From the NCBI GenBank assembly GCA_030066595.1, contig JASJBI010000009.1, positions 1 to 64,000 of the forward strand: a stretch of 64,000 nucleotides of DNA. Reading direction: 5' to 3'. The translations under genes were made by a program, and so were the position numbers. Below are positions 25,566 to 34,067 of the stretch, piece after piece (within the stretch, counting starts at the first letter, position 1; each line of letters starts with the position of its first letter). Under the pieces are notes generated by a model. It worked only from the letters and a program-made list of their open reading frames with translations. It was not told the DNA's origin and made no database searches. The DNA comes from Alphaproteobacteria bacterium. Lineage in GTDB: Bacteria > Pseudomonadota > Alphaproteobacteria > JAJFFI01.

Positions 25566-26918
25566 ATGGCTTTTCTCGCCCACTACTTCTCGACCCTCGT
25601 CTACCTGGCGATCGGCTACGCCGTCGCTTTCGTGCTGCATCAGCACGTCCCCGATTTCGACGCCTATCTCGCCTACGCCTTCGGTGGACTCACCAGCCTG
25701 CTGCTTCTGTTGCTGCACACGCTGCGTGCGCTGGGGGCGGCTCGGCGTCAATTCAGGCGCGAGATCGAAAAGCTCAGGGACGAGCTCTATGACGCGGAAG
25801 ACGAGATGGAGGGGGCATGCAAGGAAGTGCGGCGCATCAGAGAAGCCATCAGTGTGGCGAGCAAGGAGAAGGTCGTCCAGGCGGCGGACGGCCAGGGTCT
25901 CGATGACGTGATCGCCGAGGTCAAGGTGCTGCAGGATCTGATCGGCCAGCTGTCTGCCGCACCGGCCGCCAGCGCAGCCCCCGCCATTGCTGCGGCCCCG
26001 CCAGGCGCGACGGCGACTCCGCCGCCCCAGGCGGCGGGCGGCGAGGCGCGCAAGGAGCCGATGCCCTTGCCAAAGAATGCCAAGACAGAGGCCACGGATC
26101 AGACCCCCATCCCATCCGCTTTGCCGCAGGCCGCGAACGACCTCGACGAGAGCGGCATCCTCTCCGTGGTACAGGACGGTCTCAAGGCGGATCGGGTCGA
26201 ACTGGTGTTGCAGCCGGTCGTCCGTCTGCCGCAGCGCAAGCGCCGCTACTTCGAGTGCTACTCCCGCATCGACGACGGCGCCGGCCGCGTCGTGCTGCCC
26301 GAGCAGTATCTTGAGGTGGCGCGCAAGGCCGGGCTGATTGCGCCGATCGACAACATGCTGCTGTTCCGGTGCGTGCAGCTCATCCGCCGGGTGCGCAAGG
26401 CGCAGCAAGATGTGGGCTTCTTCTGCAACATCTCGTCGCACAGCTTGGCGGACACTCCGTTCCTGCGCGATTTCATCGCCTTCATGGCGGAGAATGTCGA
26501 GTTGGCGCCCAATCTGGTGTTCGAGTTCGCCCAGGCGGACGTCGCCGAGATGACCGAGGACGTGGCCTACAACCTTCAGCGGCTCGCCGATCTGGGCTTC
26601 CGCTTCTCGATCGACCAGGTGACCGCGCTGAACATGGATTACGGCGAGCTGGCCCGATATTTCTTCCGCTTCGTCAAGGTCGATGCCGCCATCCTGCTGA
26701 GGATGATCCGGTCGGAAACCGACGGGAGCGAGCCGCCCGTCGCGGCCGGCGACATGCGGCTCAAGGATTTCAAGGCCCAGCTCGACCGGGCCGGCATGGA
26801 TCTGATCGTCGAGAAGGTGGAGCAAGAGCGGGATCTGGTCGAGCTCTTGGACTACAACATCGACTACGGTCAGGGCTATCTGTTCGGCGAGCCTCGACCA
26901 GCCAAGTCCGCCGCCTGA
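25566..26918 (+). CDS. Degenerate EAL-domain membrane protein, TipF-like
   Basis: A 450-residue protein with two N-terminal transmembrane segments (residues 1-25 and 35-57), a coiled coil (about 58-120) and an alanine/proline-rich linker, then an EAL domain from about residue 195. The EAL triplet reads ECY (FECYSRID), and the metal-binding DD motif is also altered (FSIDQVTALN), so phosphodiesterase activity is unlikely. This is the architecture of Caulobacter TipF, which binds c-di-GMP and positions the flagellum; assignment is by architecture only. No flagellar genes are nearby. Confidence 0.75.
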   Translation: MAFLAHYFSTLVYLAIGYAVAFVLHQHVPDFDAYLAYAFGGLTSLLLLLLHTLRALGAARRQFRREIEKLRDELYDAEDEMEGACKEVRRIREAISVASKEKVVQAADGQGLDDVIAEVKVLQDLIGQLSAAPAASAAPAIAAAPPGATATPPPQAAGGEARKEPMPLPKNAKTEATDQTPIPSALPQAANDLDESGILSVVQDGLKADRVELVLQPVVRLPQRKRRYFECYSRIDDGAGRVVLPEQYLEVARKAGLIAPIDNMLLFRCVQLIRRVRKAQQDVGFFCNISSHSLADTPFLRDFIAFMAENVELAPNLVFEFAQADVAEMTEDVAYNLQRLADLGFRFSIDQVTALNMDYGELARYFFRFVKVDAAILLRMIRSETDGSEPPVAAGDMRLKDFKAQLDRAGMDLIVEKVEQERDLVELLDYNIDYGQGYLFGEPRPAKSAA

Positions 26919-27104
26919 TCCGGCCCGGCAGCGCCAGATAGCACACCGGCGCAAGGGTCGCGCACGCACAGCTTGTGTGTTCCTGCCACGCCCATGCATG
27001 CATCCTCTGGCTGTACTGCTCGATAAGCAACCTCCCGGTTGGCGATGGCGGCCCGCCGGCTGTTGTGAGGGTGTAGCCCGACGCCAGAACCGGTCAGCGC
27101 ATTA

Positions 27105-27118
27105 TTGTATCTATACAA
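27105..27118. promoter_or_regulatory. Perfect dyad, candidate operator of the RiPP locus
   Basis: TTGTAT-CT-ATACAA is a perfect 6-2-6 inverted repeat 80 bases upstream of the radical SAM start. Sites of this TTGTAT...ATACAA type are typical of GntR-family repressors. No regulator gene lies beside it. Confidence 0.45.
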
Positions 27119-27184
27119 ACGGTAGGCGGGCCGTATCGGAAACATCTGTTTGACGTCATCAACAAAAGAATCCATCCTTCGCGT

Positions 27185-27192
27185 GGGAGGAG
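27185..27192 (+). promoter_or_regulatory. Strong ribosome binding site for a TTG start
   Basis: GGGAGGAG lies 6 bases before the TTG at 27199. It fixes the rare TTG as the start of the radical SAM gene; no ATG or GTG with a comparable site is close. Confidence 0.75.
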
Positions 27193-27198
27193 AGATTC

Positions 27199-29214
27199 TT
27201 GAAAATCGACGTCGCACTGGCGGCGATGCCGTTCGCACCGCTGTCGACCCCGTCGCTGGGATTGGGATTACTCCACAGCGCGCTCGCGGCGCGCTCGGTC
27301 ACCACCAAGACCTTTTACTTCTCCTTCAGATTTGCACAGCAAGTCGGCGCGGCGCTGTACGACCAGATCTCTGACGGCGATCCGGCGCGCGCCGATCTTG
27401 TCGGAGACTGGGTCTTCAACGGCAACCTGTTCGACGAAGACACCCTCGATATCGAGGGCTATGTGCGCGATGTGCTGCATGGAGCCTCGCGCCACCACAG
27501 GGCCAAGCGATATCGCCCCGGCGTCGACGCTGAGGGGTGGGTTGCGCAGGTGCTGGAGATCCGTGACAAGACCGGGCCATTCCTGGATGAGTGTGTCGAC
27601 ACCCTGCTGGCCCATGACCCCAGCATCGTGGGCGTCACCAGCATGTTCGAGGAACACGTCGCCGCTTTGGCGCTGGCCAAAAAGATCAAGGCCGCGCGCG
27701 AGGATGTGTTTGTCGTCATGGGAGGTTCGAACTGCGAGGCATCGATGGGTCTTGAAACGGCCCGTCAATTCCCGTTCCTCGACGCGGTCGTGAGCGGCGA
27801 GGGTGACATCGCGTTCCCCGAGCTCGTTGACCGTCTACGTGACGGCCGCTCCTTGACGGGCATTCCGGGGGTGCATCTGAGAGCCCACGTCGATCGGGAG
27901 ACCGATGTCTCGCACGCGCCTGGTGTCGAGTCCATGGACGATCTGCCCTATCCCGATTTCGACGACTACTTCCAGCAGAGCCAGGGGACAGGATTCACTT
28001 TCGATGAGGTCGCTGCGCCCCACCTGATGTTCGAAACGGCAAGAGGATGCTGGTGGGGTCAGATCAATCACTGCACGTTTTGTGGTCTGAACGGCGCGAC
28101 CATCGCGTTCCGAAGCAAATCGGCCGCGCGGGCCATGGACGAGCTTCTTTATCTGATCGAGAAATATCCCGGCCATCCGGTCGCGGTCTCGGACAACATC
28201 CTGGATCATAAGTATCTCAAGGACTTCGTTCCGGCCCTGACCGAGAAGAACCCGGGCGTCGAACTGTTCTATGAGGTGAAGGCCAATCTGAAAAAGCACG
28301 AAGTCCGGGCGCTGAGGGAGGCTGGAATCAAGCGAATCCAGCCCGGAATCGAGAGCTTCAGCACGCCGATCCTCAAGCTCATGCGAAAGGGCGTCTCCGC
28401 TATTCAGAACGTGCAGCTGTTGAAATGGTGTCGCGAACTGGGGGTCACGCCCGTCTGGGGCCTGTTGTGGGGGTTCCCGGGAGAAGATCCGGACGAATAC
28501 GCGCGGATGGCAAAGCTGTTGCCGCTGCTGACCCATCTGGCGCCGCCGGTCGGCATCACGCAGATACGTCTCGACCGCTTCAGTCCCAATTTCAACAATG
28601 CGAACGAAGAGGGTTTCGTCAACGTGATGCCGTTTCCCTCTTATCGGTACGTCTATCCCCTTGAGGACGATGCCCTGCGCAATCTCGCCTATTTCTTCAC
28701 CTACGACTACGCCGATGGCAGGGATGTCGCCGGTTACACGCAGCCGATCGTCGATGCGGTCGAGGCTTGGTGCGAGGTGCAGGAAAAAAGCGCGTTGTTC
28801 TACGTCGACAAGGACGATGCACTGATGATCTGGGACCTGAGGCCGGGGGCGCGAAGTCACCTTTATGCCTTGAGGGGCGCGTTGCGTGTTCTTTACGTGG
28901 CTTGCGATACCGCGTGTTCACTGGGGCAGCTGCGTAAGACGATCCTGGCGGAAACCGGCCAGGAATGGGACGACGAGCGGATCGAAGAGGAACTCCGCCC
29001 GTTGTTGGACTGCGGCTTGATGATCCGGGAGGGGCAGCTGTTCTTGAGCCTGGCCATCCCGACCGGAGAGTACGCCTTGTCCACCTATGCCGTATTTCGG
29101 TTTCAAGAGATCCTGCAGGATCTCGGAGAGGAGTCGGGGGATGACACCGTAATCAGGTTGACTGAACCCTTCGCCGGCACAAACCTGCGGGTCGCGCAGG
29201 CTGTAGCCCGCTGA
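27199..29214 (+). CDS. B12-binding radical SAM protein of the RiPP-maturation type
   Basis: A 671-residue protein. Residues about 130-210 form a cobalamin-binding-like Rossmann domain (VGVTSMFEEHVAALALAKKI, VMGGSNCEA) without the DxHxxG histidine. The radical SAM core follows, with an iron-sulfur motif C284-x7-C292-x2-C295 inside ARGCWWGQINHCTFCGLNGA; this spacing and the CWWG..HCTFCGLN wording are, from memory, the hallmark of RiPP maturation radical SAM protein 1 (TIGR03975). The C-terminal part (about 535-640) looks like a PqqD-type winged helix that would recognise a leader peptide. A likely substrate gene follows after 32 bases. Expected chemistry is modification, perhaps C-methylation, of the peptide core; this is inference. 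Confidence 0.88.
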   Translation: MKIDVALAAMPFAPLSTPSLGLGLLHSALAARSVTTKTFYFSFRFAQQVGAALYDQISDGDPARADLVGDWVFNGNLFDEDTLDIEGYVRDVLHGASRHHRAKRYRPGVDAEGWVAQVLEIRDKTGPFLDECVDTLLAHDPSIVGVTSMFEEHVAALALAKKIKAAREDVFVVMGGSNCEASMGLETARQFPFLDAVVSGEGDIAFPELVDRLRDGRSLTGIPGVHLRAHVDRETDVSHAPGVESMDDLPYPDFDDYFQQSQGTGFTFDEVAAPHLMFETARGCWWGQINHCTFCGLNGATIAFRSKSAARAMDELLYLIEKYPGHPVAVSDNILDHKYLKDFVPALTEKNPGVELFYEVKANLKKHEVRALREAGIKRIQPGIESFSTPILKLMRKGVSAIQNVQLLKWCRELGVTPVWGLLWGFPGEDPDEYARMAKLLPLLTHLAPPVGITQIRLDRFSPNFNNANEEGFVNVMPFPSYRYVYPLEDDALRNLAYFFTYDYADGRDVAGYTQPIVDAVEAWCEVQEKSALFYVDKDDALMIWDLRPGARSHLYALRGALRVLYVACDTACSLGQLRKTILAETGQEWDDERIEEELRPLLDCGLMIREGQLFLSLAIPTGEYALSTYAVFRFQEILQDLGEESGDDTVIRLTEPFAGTNLRVAQAVAR

Positions 29215-29233
29215 TCGAGAGATCAGATCAATC

Positions 29234-29240
29234 AAGGGAG
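29234..29240 (+). promoter_or_regulatory. Ribosome binding site of the small peptide gene
   Basis: AAGGGAG lies 6 bases before the ATG at 29247, an optimal spacing, and supports translation of the 58-codon gene. Confidence 0.7.
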
Positions 29241-29246
29241 AAAACC

Positions 29247-29423
29247 ATGGCAGAAAAAGAGTTCCAACTCTCGCCCGAGGACTTCGTCTTTGATGATGAA
29301 GGGCATGTCCGCATCAAGTCCAAGCAACTGGCCGACAGCCTCAGGGAAGAGCTGAAAGGTGCAGGTGGGGCAGCCGCTGCAGCGCCGTCCAGCCAGCAGC
29401 CGATCGTCAAAGTGATGATGTGA
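29247..29423 (+). CDS. Candidate RiPP precursor peptide (58 residues)
   Basis: Too short for routine gene calling, but well supported: ATG with AAGGGAG at the right distance, 32 bases behind the radical SAM gene on the same strand. The N-terminal two thirds are acidic and predicted helical (FQLSPEDFVFDDEGHVRIKS, then KQLADSLREELKG), which suits a leader. A double-glycine-like hinge follows (GAGGAAAAA), then a short tail SSQQPIVKVMM as possible core. It has no cysteine and does not resemble the Nif11 or nitrile-hydratase leader families I know. Cleavage after GAGG or within the alanine run is a guess. Confidence 0.75.
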   Translation: MAEKEFQLSPEDFVFDDEGHVRIKSKQLADSLREELKGAGGAAAAAPSSQQPIVKVMM

Positions 29424-29732
29424 CGGCGAGCTTCGCTCCATTCCCTTAAGCTTGCACGTCCTGCCAGCGGGTCCATCGTCGCAGCACATGGACGCGCCTC
29501 GACGCAAGCGCGAAGGCAAGTTCCAGGGCATCATGAACGCGATGCGCCTGCAGATTGCGGTCGGCTTGATCGTCAGGGCGTACTCGGCGTCCGGTCAAAT
29601 AGGCGATACGAGCAGGTGTTCTCACCTCGGAACGCGCTATAAGTAGGAGCGCGTCCCGATGAGGGACGCCTCGATCGGTGCGCCTTGTCGCGTCCGAAAC
29701 GCAATGGCTGAACTCCGCGGGCGGGAGTCGCG
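29424..29732. other. Noncoding spacer between peptide gene and cyclase gene
   Basis: The 309 bases hold short open frames on both strands (for example 29488-29646 plus, 29446-29748 minus) with no ribosome site and no recognisable product. Two hairpins are visible: AGGTG-TTCT-CACCT at 29614-29627 and the one at 29651-29669. TATAAG at 29639-29644 could be a -10 element for the cyclase gene. The spacing suggests that gene has its own promoter. Confidence 0.5.
29651..29669 (+). terminator. Hairpin upstream of the cyclase gene
   Basis: GCGTCCC (29651-29657) pairs perfectly with GGGACGC (29663-29669) around a 5-base loop. There is no T-tract, so it could equally be a 5'-leader structure of the cyclase mRNA. 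Confidence 0.35.
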
Positions 29733-32700
29733 ATGGACCGGGTCGCAAATTTCTTGGATCAGCATGGGCTCGGGCAGCACATCGATCTGTTCGCCGAAGA
29801 GAATATCGACTTCGATGTATTTCTGGAGCTAACGGAAGACGACCTCAAGGAATTGGGGCTGTCCTTGGGTCATCGAAAGCGGCTGATCAGGGCGATTGCC
29901 GCCTACCGAGAACAGGTCGGTGAGCTAGACACTCCTAACGAGGCCTTTTCCGATCCGCACGCCTCGTCGATCGCTCCGCATGTCGAACGACGCCAGGTCA
30001 CGGTCCTGTTCGCGGATTTGGTCGGTTCGACGGCGCTGTCGGGACGGCTGGACCCTGAGGAGCTGCGCCCCCTGCTGCGGGAGTATATGGAAACCTGCAC
30101 CGCGGTCATTCGTGGGCACGAAGGGTATGTCGCCGGGTACCGCGGAGACGGTGTGTTGGCCTATTTCGGATATCCGAGGGCCCATGAAGATGACGCCCGG
30201 CGCGCGGTGCGCGCGGGTCTCGGCATCGTCGAGCAGATGAAGGAGTTGAACCGGAGGGTCGGATCGGTAGGGGGCGATCTGTCCGTCCGAATCGGCATCC
30301 ATACGGGGCTTGCCGTTGTCGGTGACATCGGCTCCGCCGTAATCCGGGGCGCCGATACGGTGGTCGGGGACACGCCCAACATTGCTGCCCGTCTGCAGGC
30401 TCTAGCCGGCCGCAATGAGGTGGTCATCAGCGGATCGACGCAACGCCTGGTCGAGGGCCTCTTCCTCTGTGAAGACCTGGAGCTGCGTCAGCTGAAGGGC
30501 GTATCCAAGCCCGTTCAGGTCTATCGCGTGCAAGCGGAAAGCCGCGCCACCAGCCGCTTCGAAGCCTCGGTGGAACGTGGTCTCACCCCAATGATCGGGC
30601 GTGTCGAAGAGATCGATCTCCTGATCAAACGCTGGAAGCAGGCCAGGGTGGGGGAGGGCCAGGTCGTGCTGATCTCTGGCGAGGCGGGCATCGGCAAGTC
30701 CCGTCTCGTCCGCGGCTTTCGGGAGCGCCTGGCGGACGAGGTCCGGCATCGCCTTCTCTACTATGGCTCACCCTATCACCAGAACAGCGCTCTTTATCCG
30801 GTGATCGAGCAGATCGAGCGGGCCCTGAACTTCGAGAAGTCCGACACGGCGACGCAAAAGCTCGACAAGCTGGAGACAGCACTGCGGGAACTGGATCTGC
30901 CGGTGTCGGATCTGGGTCCGGTGGCGGCATCGTTGCTGTCTTTGCCGACCGAGGACCGCTATCCGCCGCTGGAGCTAAACCCCCAGCAGCTCAGAAAAAA
31001 GACTCTCGAGACGATTCTCAGAGTCCTCGAGGCGATGGCCGAGCAGCATCCGGTTCTGGCCGTTGTCGACGACGCGCAATGGATCGATCCGACCACAGTG
31101 GAACTGCTGAGCCTGCTGATCGAACAGCTCCGCTACTCGCGCATTCTGGTGCTGATCACCTTTCGGCCCGACTTCGCGGCGCCTTGGGGGGACCATGCCC
31201 ACATGACCGCCCTCACCATCAACCGCTTGAGCCGGCTCGAGACCGCAACCGTCATCCGGGAGGTGGCCGGCGGCAAGGACCTTCCGAGCAAGCTTCTTTC
31301 GGAGATCGTCTTCAAGACCGACGGCGTGCCGCTGTTCATCGAAGAGTACACAAAGACGGTGCTTGAGAAGGACCAGCTCCATGACGAAGGAGACCGGTAC
31401 ACGTTGCGGGGTCCGCTCCCTTCGGACGAGATACCCACGACCCTGAAGGAATCCCTGATGGCACGGCTGGACCGGCTGTCCCGGGTCAAGGTGAAGGAGG
31501 TTGCGCAGCTCGCGGCAACGCTTGGGCGCACGTTCAGCGAGGACATGCTGGCGGCGGTGTCGGCCCTCCCGGAGGAAGAGTTGGACAAGGCCCTGACCTC
31601 GTTGGTCGATGCCGGCCTGATCTATGTCCGCGGCTTGCCGCCGCACCAGATATGCGAGTTCAAGCATGCGCTTGTCAGGGACGAGGCGTACAACTCGCTG
31701 CTCCTGGAAACACGCCAGAAGTATCACAATAAGATCGCCAACGCGCTGCAAGACCGCTTTCCCGAGATGGTCGAGAACCAGCCGGAACTGGTGGCTCATC
31801 ACTTCACCGAGGCGGGCCTTAATGAAACGGCGATCGACTACTGGCAGCGTGCCGGCGAGCAGGCCAGCAAACGGTCCGCTAATCTGGAAGCCGTCGCCCA
31901 TCTCTCCAAGGGGCTGGAGCTGATCCGGGCGCTCGGTCGGACCCCGAATTGCGACCGCGCCCGGCTCGATCGCAAGGAGCTCGACATGCGCATCGCGCTC
32001 AATGGCCCGGTCATCGCGGCAAAGGGCTATTCGGCGCCGGAGCTCGCGGGCAACTCGGAGAGGGAACTCGAGCTGTTCCAGCAGATTGGCGAGACGTCGC
32101 AGATCTTTCCGGTCATGTACGCCAACTGGGTGTTTCACATCACGACAGGAAAACTGAACCAGGGTTACGAACAGGCACAGGACTTCTTGAGTGTGGCCGA
32201 GCGCCACGAAGACAAGGTGGCCGCGATGGTCGGCCACAGACTGCTTGGACCGGCTTCCTTCATCATCGGCAAGTTCGTCTCCGCGCGGGAGCATCTCGAG
32301 CACGCAATCGAGCTGTACGACTCCGACGAACACCGCGGTTTGACGGTTCTCTATGGACAGGACGTCAAGGCGGCAAGCCTTTGCTATCTGGCCTTGACGC
32401 TGTGGCATCTCGGCTATCCGGAGCAGGCCCTCGACCGTGGTCGAGAGGCTCTCGCCCAAGCCGAGGCGACCGCCCACGCCCACACGCTGGGCAACGCGCT
32501 TGGTCACGTAGGCGCGTTTCTGCGGCTGCTCTCTCGGGAAGCCGCGCTCGCCAAGGAATATGCCGAAAAGGCTCTGAACTTCGGAGACGAGCATGACCTG
32601 CCGGTCTGGGCGGCAGCAGGCCGTTTCTACAAGGGTTGGGCCCTGGCGCAGGAGGGGTCGATCGACGATGGTATCGACTTGATGCAGCAAGGAATGGCAG

Positions 32701-33128
32701 GCCTGGAAGCGATCAATTTCGTCTATTGGCGCCCGCTGATCCTCGCCTGTATGGCGGAAGCCCATGGCAAGCTGGGCAATCACGCTCGGGCGCTGGAGCT
32801 GCTGAACGAAGCGCAAGACATCGTCGATGCGGGTGGTGAGCGGTGGTTCGAATCCGAGATCCATCGACTTAAGGGCGAGCAGCACCAGGCTCTCCCCGGC
32901 GACACCGATGCCGAGCGCTGCTACCGGCAGGCCCTCGAAATCGCGCGTGGACAGAAAGCCAGGTCTTACGAGCTGCGGGCGTCGGTCAGCCTCGCCGGGC
33001 TCTGGCTGCGCGAAGGCAAGGTCGACGAAGCTCGCGAGTGTCTGGCGCCGGTCCGCGGCTGGTTCACGGAAGGCCTGGACACCCCGGACCTCAAGGACGC
33101 CAAGGCCGTGCTCGACGAGCTGGATTGA
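29733..33128 (+). CDS. SAM-domain / class III adenylate cyclase / AAA ATPase / TPR regulator
   Basis: A 1131-residue protein. Residues 1-65 are a sterile alpha motif domain (VANFLDQHGLGQHIDLFAEE). Residues about 85-265 are a class III cyclase with both metal aspartates (LFADLVGSTAL and YRGDGVLAYFG) and DTVVGDTPNIAARLQ. An AAA/NACHT-like ATPase begins near residue 290, with Walker A GEAGIGKSRLV and Walker B VLAVVDDAQW. About 450 C-terminal residues are helical TPR-type repeats. Such proteins couple signal-dependent ATPase/TPR sensing to cAMP production. It follows the RiPP pair on the same strand after a 309-base spacer; a functional link is possible but unproven. Confidence 0.9.
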   Translation: MDRVANFLDQHGLGQHIDLFAEENIDFDVFLELTEDDLKELGLSLGHRKRLIRAIAAYREQVGELDTPNEAFSDPHASSIAPHVERRQVTVLFADLVGSTALSGRLDPEELRPLLREYMETCTAVIRGHEGYVAGYRGDGVLAYFGYPRAHEDDARRAVRAGLGIVEQMKELNRRVGSVGGDLSVRIGIHTGLAVVGDIGSAVIRGADTVVGDTPNIAARLQALAGRNEVVISGSTQRLVEGLFLCEDLELRQLKGVSKPVQVYRVQAESRATSRFEASVERGLTPMIGRVEEIDLLIKRWKQARVGEGQVVLISGEAGIGKSRLVRGFRERLADEVRHRLLYYGSPYHQNSALYPVIEQIERALNFEKSDTATQKLDKLETALRELDLPVSDLGPVAASLLSLPTEDRYPPLELNPQQLRKKTLETILRVLEAMAEQHPVLAVVDDAQWIDPTTVELLSLLIEQLRYSRILVLITFRPDFAAPWGDHAHMTALTINRLSRLETATVIREVAGGKDLPSKLLSEIVFKTDGVPLFIEEYTKTVLEKDQLHDEGDRYTLRGPLPSDEIPTTLKESLMARLDRLSRVKVKEVAQLAATLGRTFSEDMLAAVSALPEEELDKALTSLVDAGLIYVRGLPPHQICEFKHALVRDEAYNSLLLETRQKYHNKIANALQDRFPEMVENQPELVAHHFTEAGLNETAIDYWQRAGEQASKRSANLEAVAHLSKGLELIRALGRTPNCDRARLDRKELDMRIALNGPVIAAKGYSAPELAGNSERELELFQQIGETSQIFPVMYANWVFHITTGKLNQGYEQAQDFLSVAERHEDKVAAMVGHRLLGPASFIIGKFVSAREHLEHAIELYDSDEHRGLTVLYGQDVKAASLCYLALTLWHLGYPEQALDRGREALAQAEATAHAHTLGNALGHVGAFLRLLSREAALAKEYAEKALNFGDEHDLPVWAAAGRFYKGWALAQEGSIDDGIDLMQQGMAGLEAINFVYWRPLILACMAEAHGKLGNHARALELLNEAQDIVDAGGERWFESEIHRLKGEQHQALPGDTDAERCYRQALEIARGQKARSYELRASVSLAGLWLREGKVDEARECLAPVRGWFTEGLDTPDLKDAKAVLDELD

Positions 33129-33182
33129 GGGCACCAACGAAGCGGCGCGGTCTGCCAGCAGAACAGAGCCTGCCCTAGCCTT

Positions 33183-33986
33183 TCAGAACGTGCCGAAGGT
33201 GGCCGCCGCATCGCCGAGCACGTCTTCAACGCGGCGGCCCTTCAGGTGGTGCGCGAACAGCTCGAACTCGTACCAGCCGGAATAGCCTTGCGCCGCGGCA
33301 AGACGAACCAGCGCGCCGACGTCGATCTCTCCTGAGCCGAGCGTGTCCCGCTCGAGCGGCAAGCCAGCCGCGCGCGCGCGTACATTGCAGATCTGGATCA
33401 GCGCCACGTGCGACATCTCCCGTGCGAGCAGCGCCTTTAGGTCCGGATCCCACCAGGAATGGTACAGGTCCACGATCAGATCGACGCCGTCGAGGCCCTC
33501 GACTAGCCGGAGTGCATCACCGATCGTATTGATGCAGCCTTTGTGCAGCATTTCGGCGGGATGGATCGGCTCGAGACCAAGCCGGACGCCTTCCCGGCGG
33601 GCCAGCGCCGCCAACGCCGCGAGTTGTTCCGCGATGCGCGCACGGGCGGCGTCCAGCGACCCTTCCCCCTGGGCCTTGCCCCCGGTGATGACGCACAGGA
33701 CGCCGGCGTCGAGCGCCGCCGCGGCTTGCACCAGCGCGCGGTTGCGCCGGTCCTGCGCCGCCCGCTCTTCCGGGTCGGTGGCGGTGAAATAGCCGGCGCT
33801 GTTCAGCGAGGAAACCGTGAGGCCGGCCTCGGCCAGCATGGTCTTGAGGTCCGGGACGCCGACTTCGTCAACGGCGCGCACGGTCAGTCCGACGGCGCCC
33901 GCGCCGACGGCCCGAGCAGCGGTCAGGAAGGCCTCGACCGAATAGCCCGCGGGGCAGATGTAATGGTTGACGGCGAAGCGGGGCAT
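33183..33986 (-). CDS. Sugar phosphate isomerase/epimerase-like TIM-barrel protein
   Basis: A 267-residue AP-endonuclease-2-type TIM barrel, similar to hydroxypyruvate isomerase and xylose-isomerase-like families. Likely metal ligands are E in GLEPIHPAEM, D in LIVDLYHSWW and the glutamate of WYEFELFAH. The N-terminus FAVNHYICPAGYSVEAFL is typical of the family. It converges on the cyclase gene with a 54-base gap. The substrate is unknown. Confidence 0.82.
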   Translation of the reverse strand: MPRFAVNHYICPAGYSVEAFLTAARAVGAGAVGLTVRAVDEVGVPDLKTMLAEAGLTVSSLNSAGYFTATDPEERAAQDRRNRALVQAAAALDAGVLCVITGGKAQGEGSLDAARARIAEQLAALAALARREGVRLGLEPIHPAEMLHKGCINTIGDALRLVEGLDGVDLIVDLYHSWWDPDLKALLAREMSHVALIQICNVRARAAGLPLERDTLGSGEIDVGALVRLAAAQGYSGWYEFELFAHHLKGRRVEDVLGDAAATFGTF

Positions 33987-34067
33987 CGTGGCGCCATCAT
34001 CCGCTCAAGTCGCGCGGCGCTCAAGCGGGGTCAGGTCCCTCGCGATCAGCTTCGATGACCTGTCGTG

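Larger units (their letters stand above)
26919..27198. promoter_or_regulatory. Intergenic region upstream of the radical SAM gene
   Basis: These 280 bases hold no recognisable gene. They contain the perfect dyad at 27105-27118 and a strong ribosome site next to the radical SAM start. The AT content rises towards 27100-27180, consistent with a promoter there. Confidence 0.5.

Noticed and set aside
29488-29646. Second small peptide gene downstream of the RiPP precursor
   Set aside because: No ribosome site and no similarity to the 58-residue peptide.
29446-29748. Possible 100-codon minus-strand gene between the peptide and the cyclase
   Set aside because: No ribosome site, overlaps the cyclase start, no recognisable domain.
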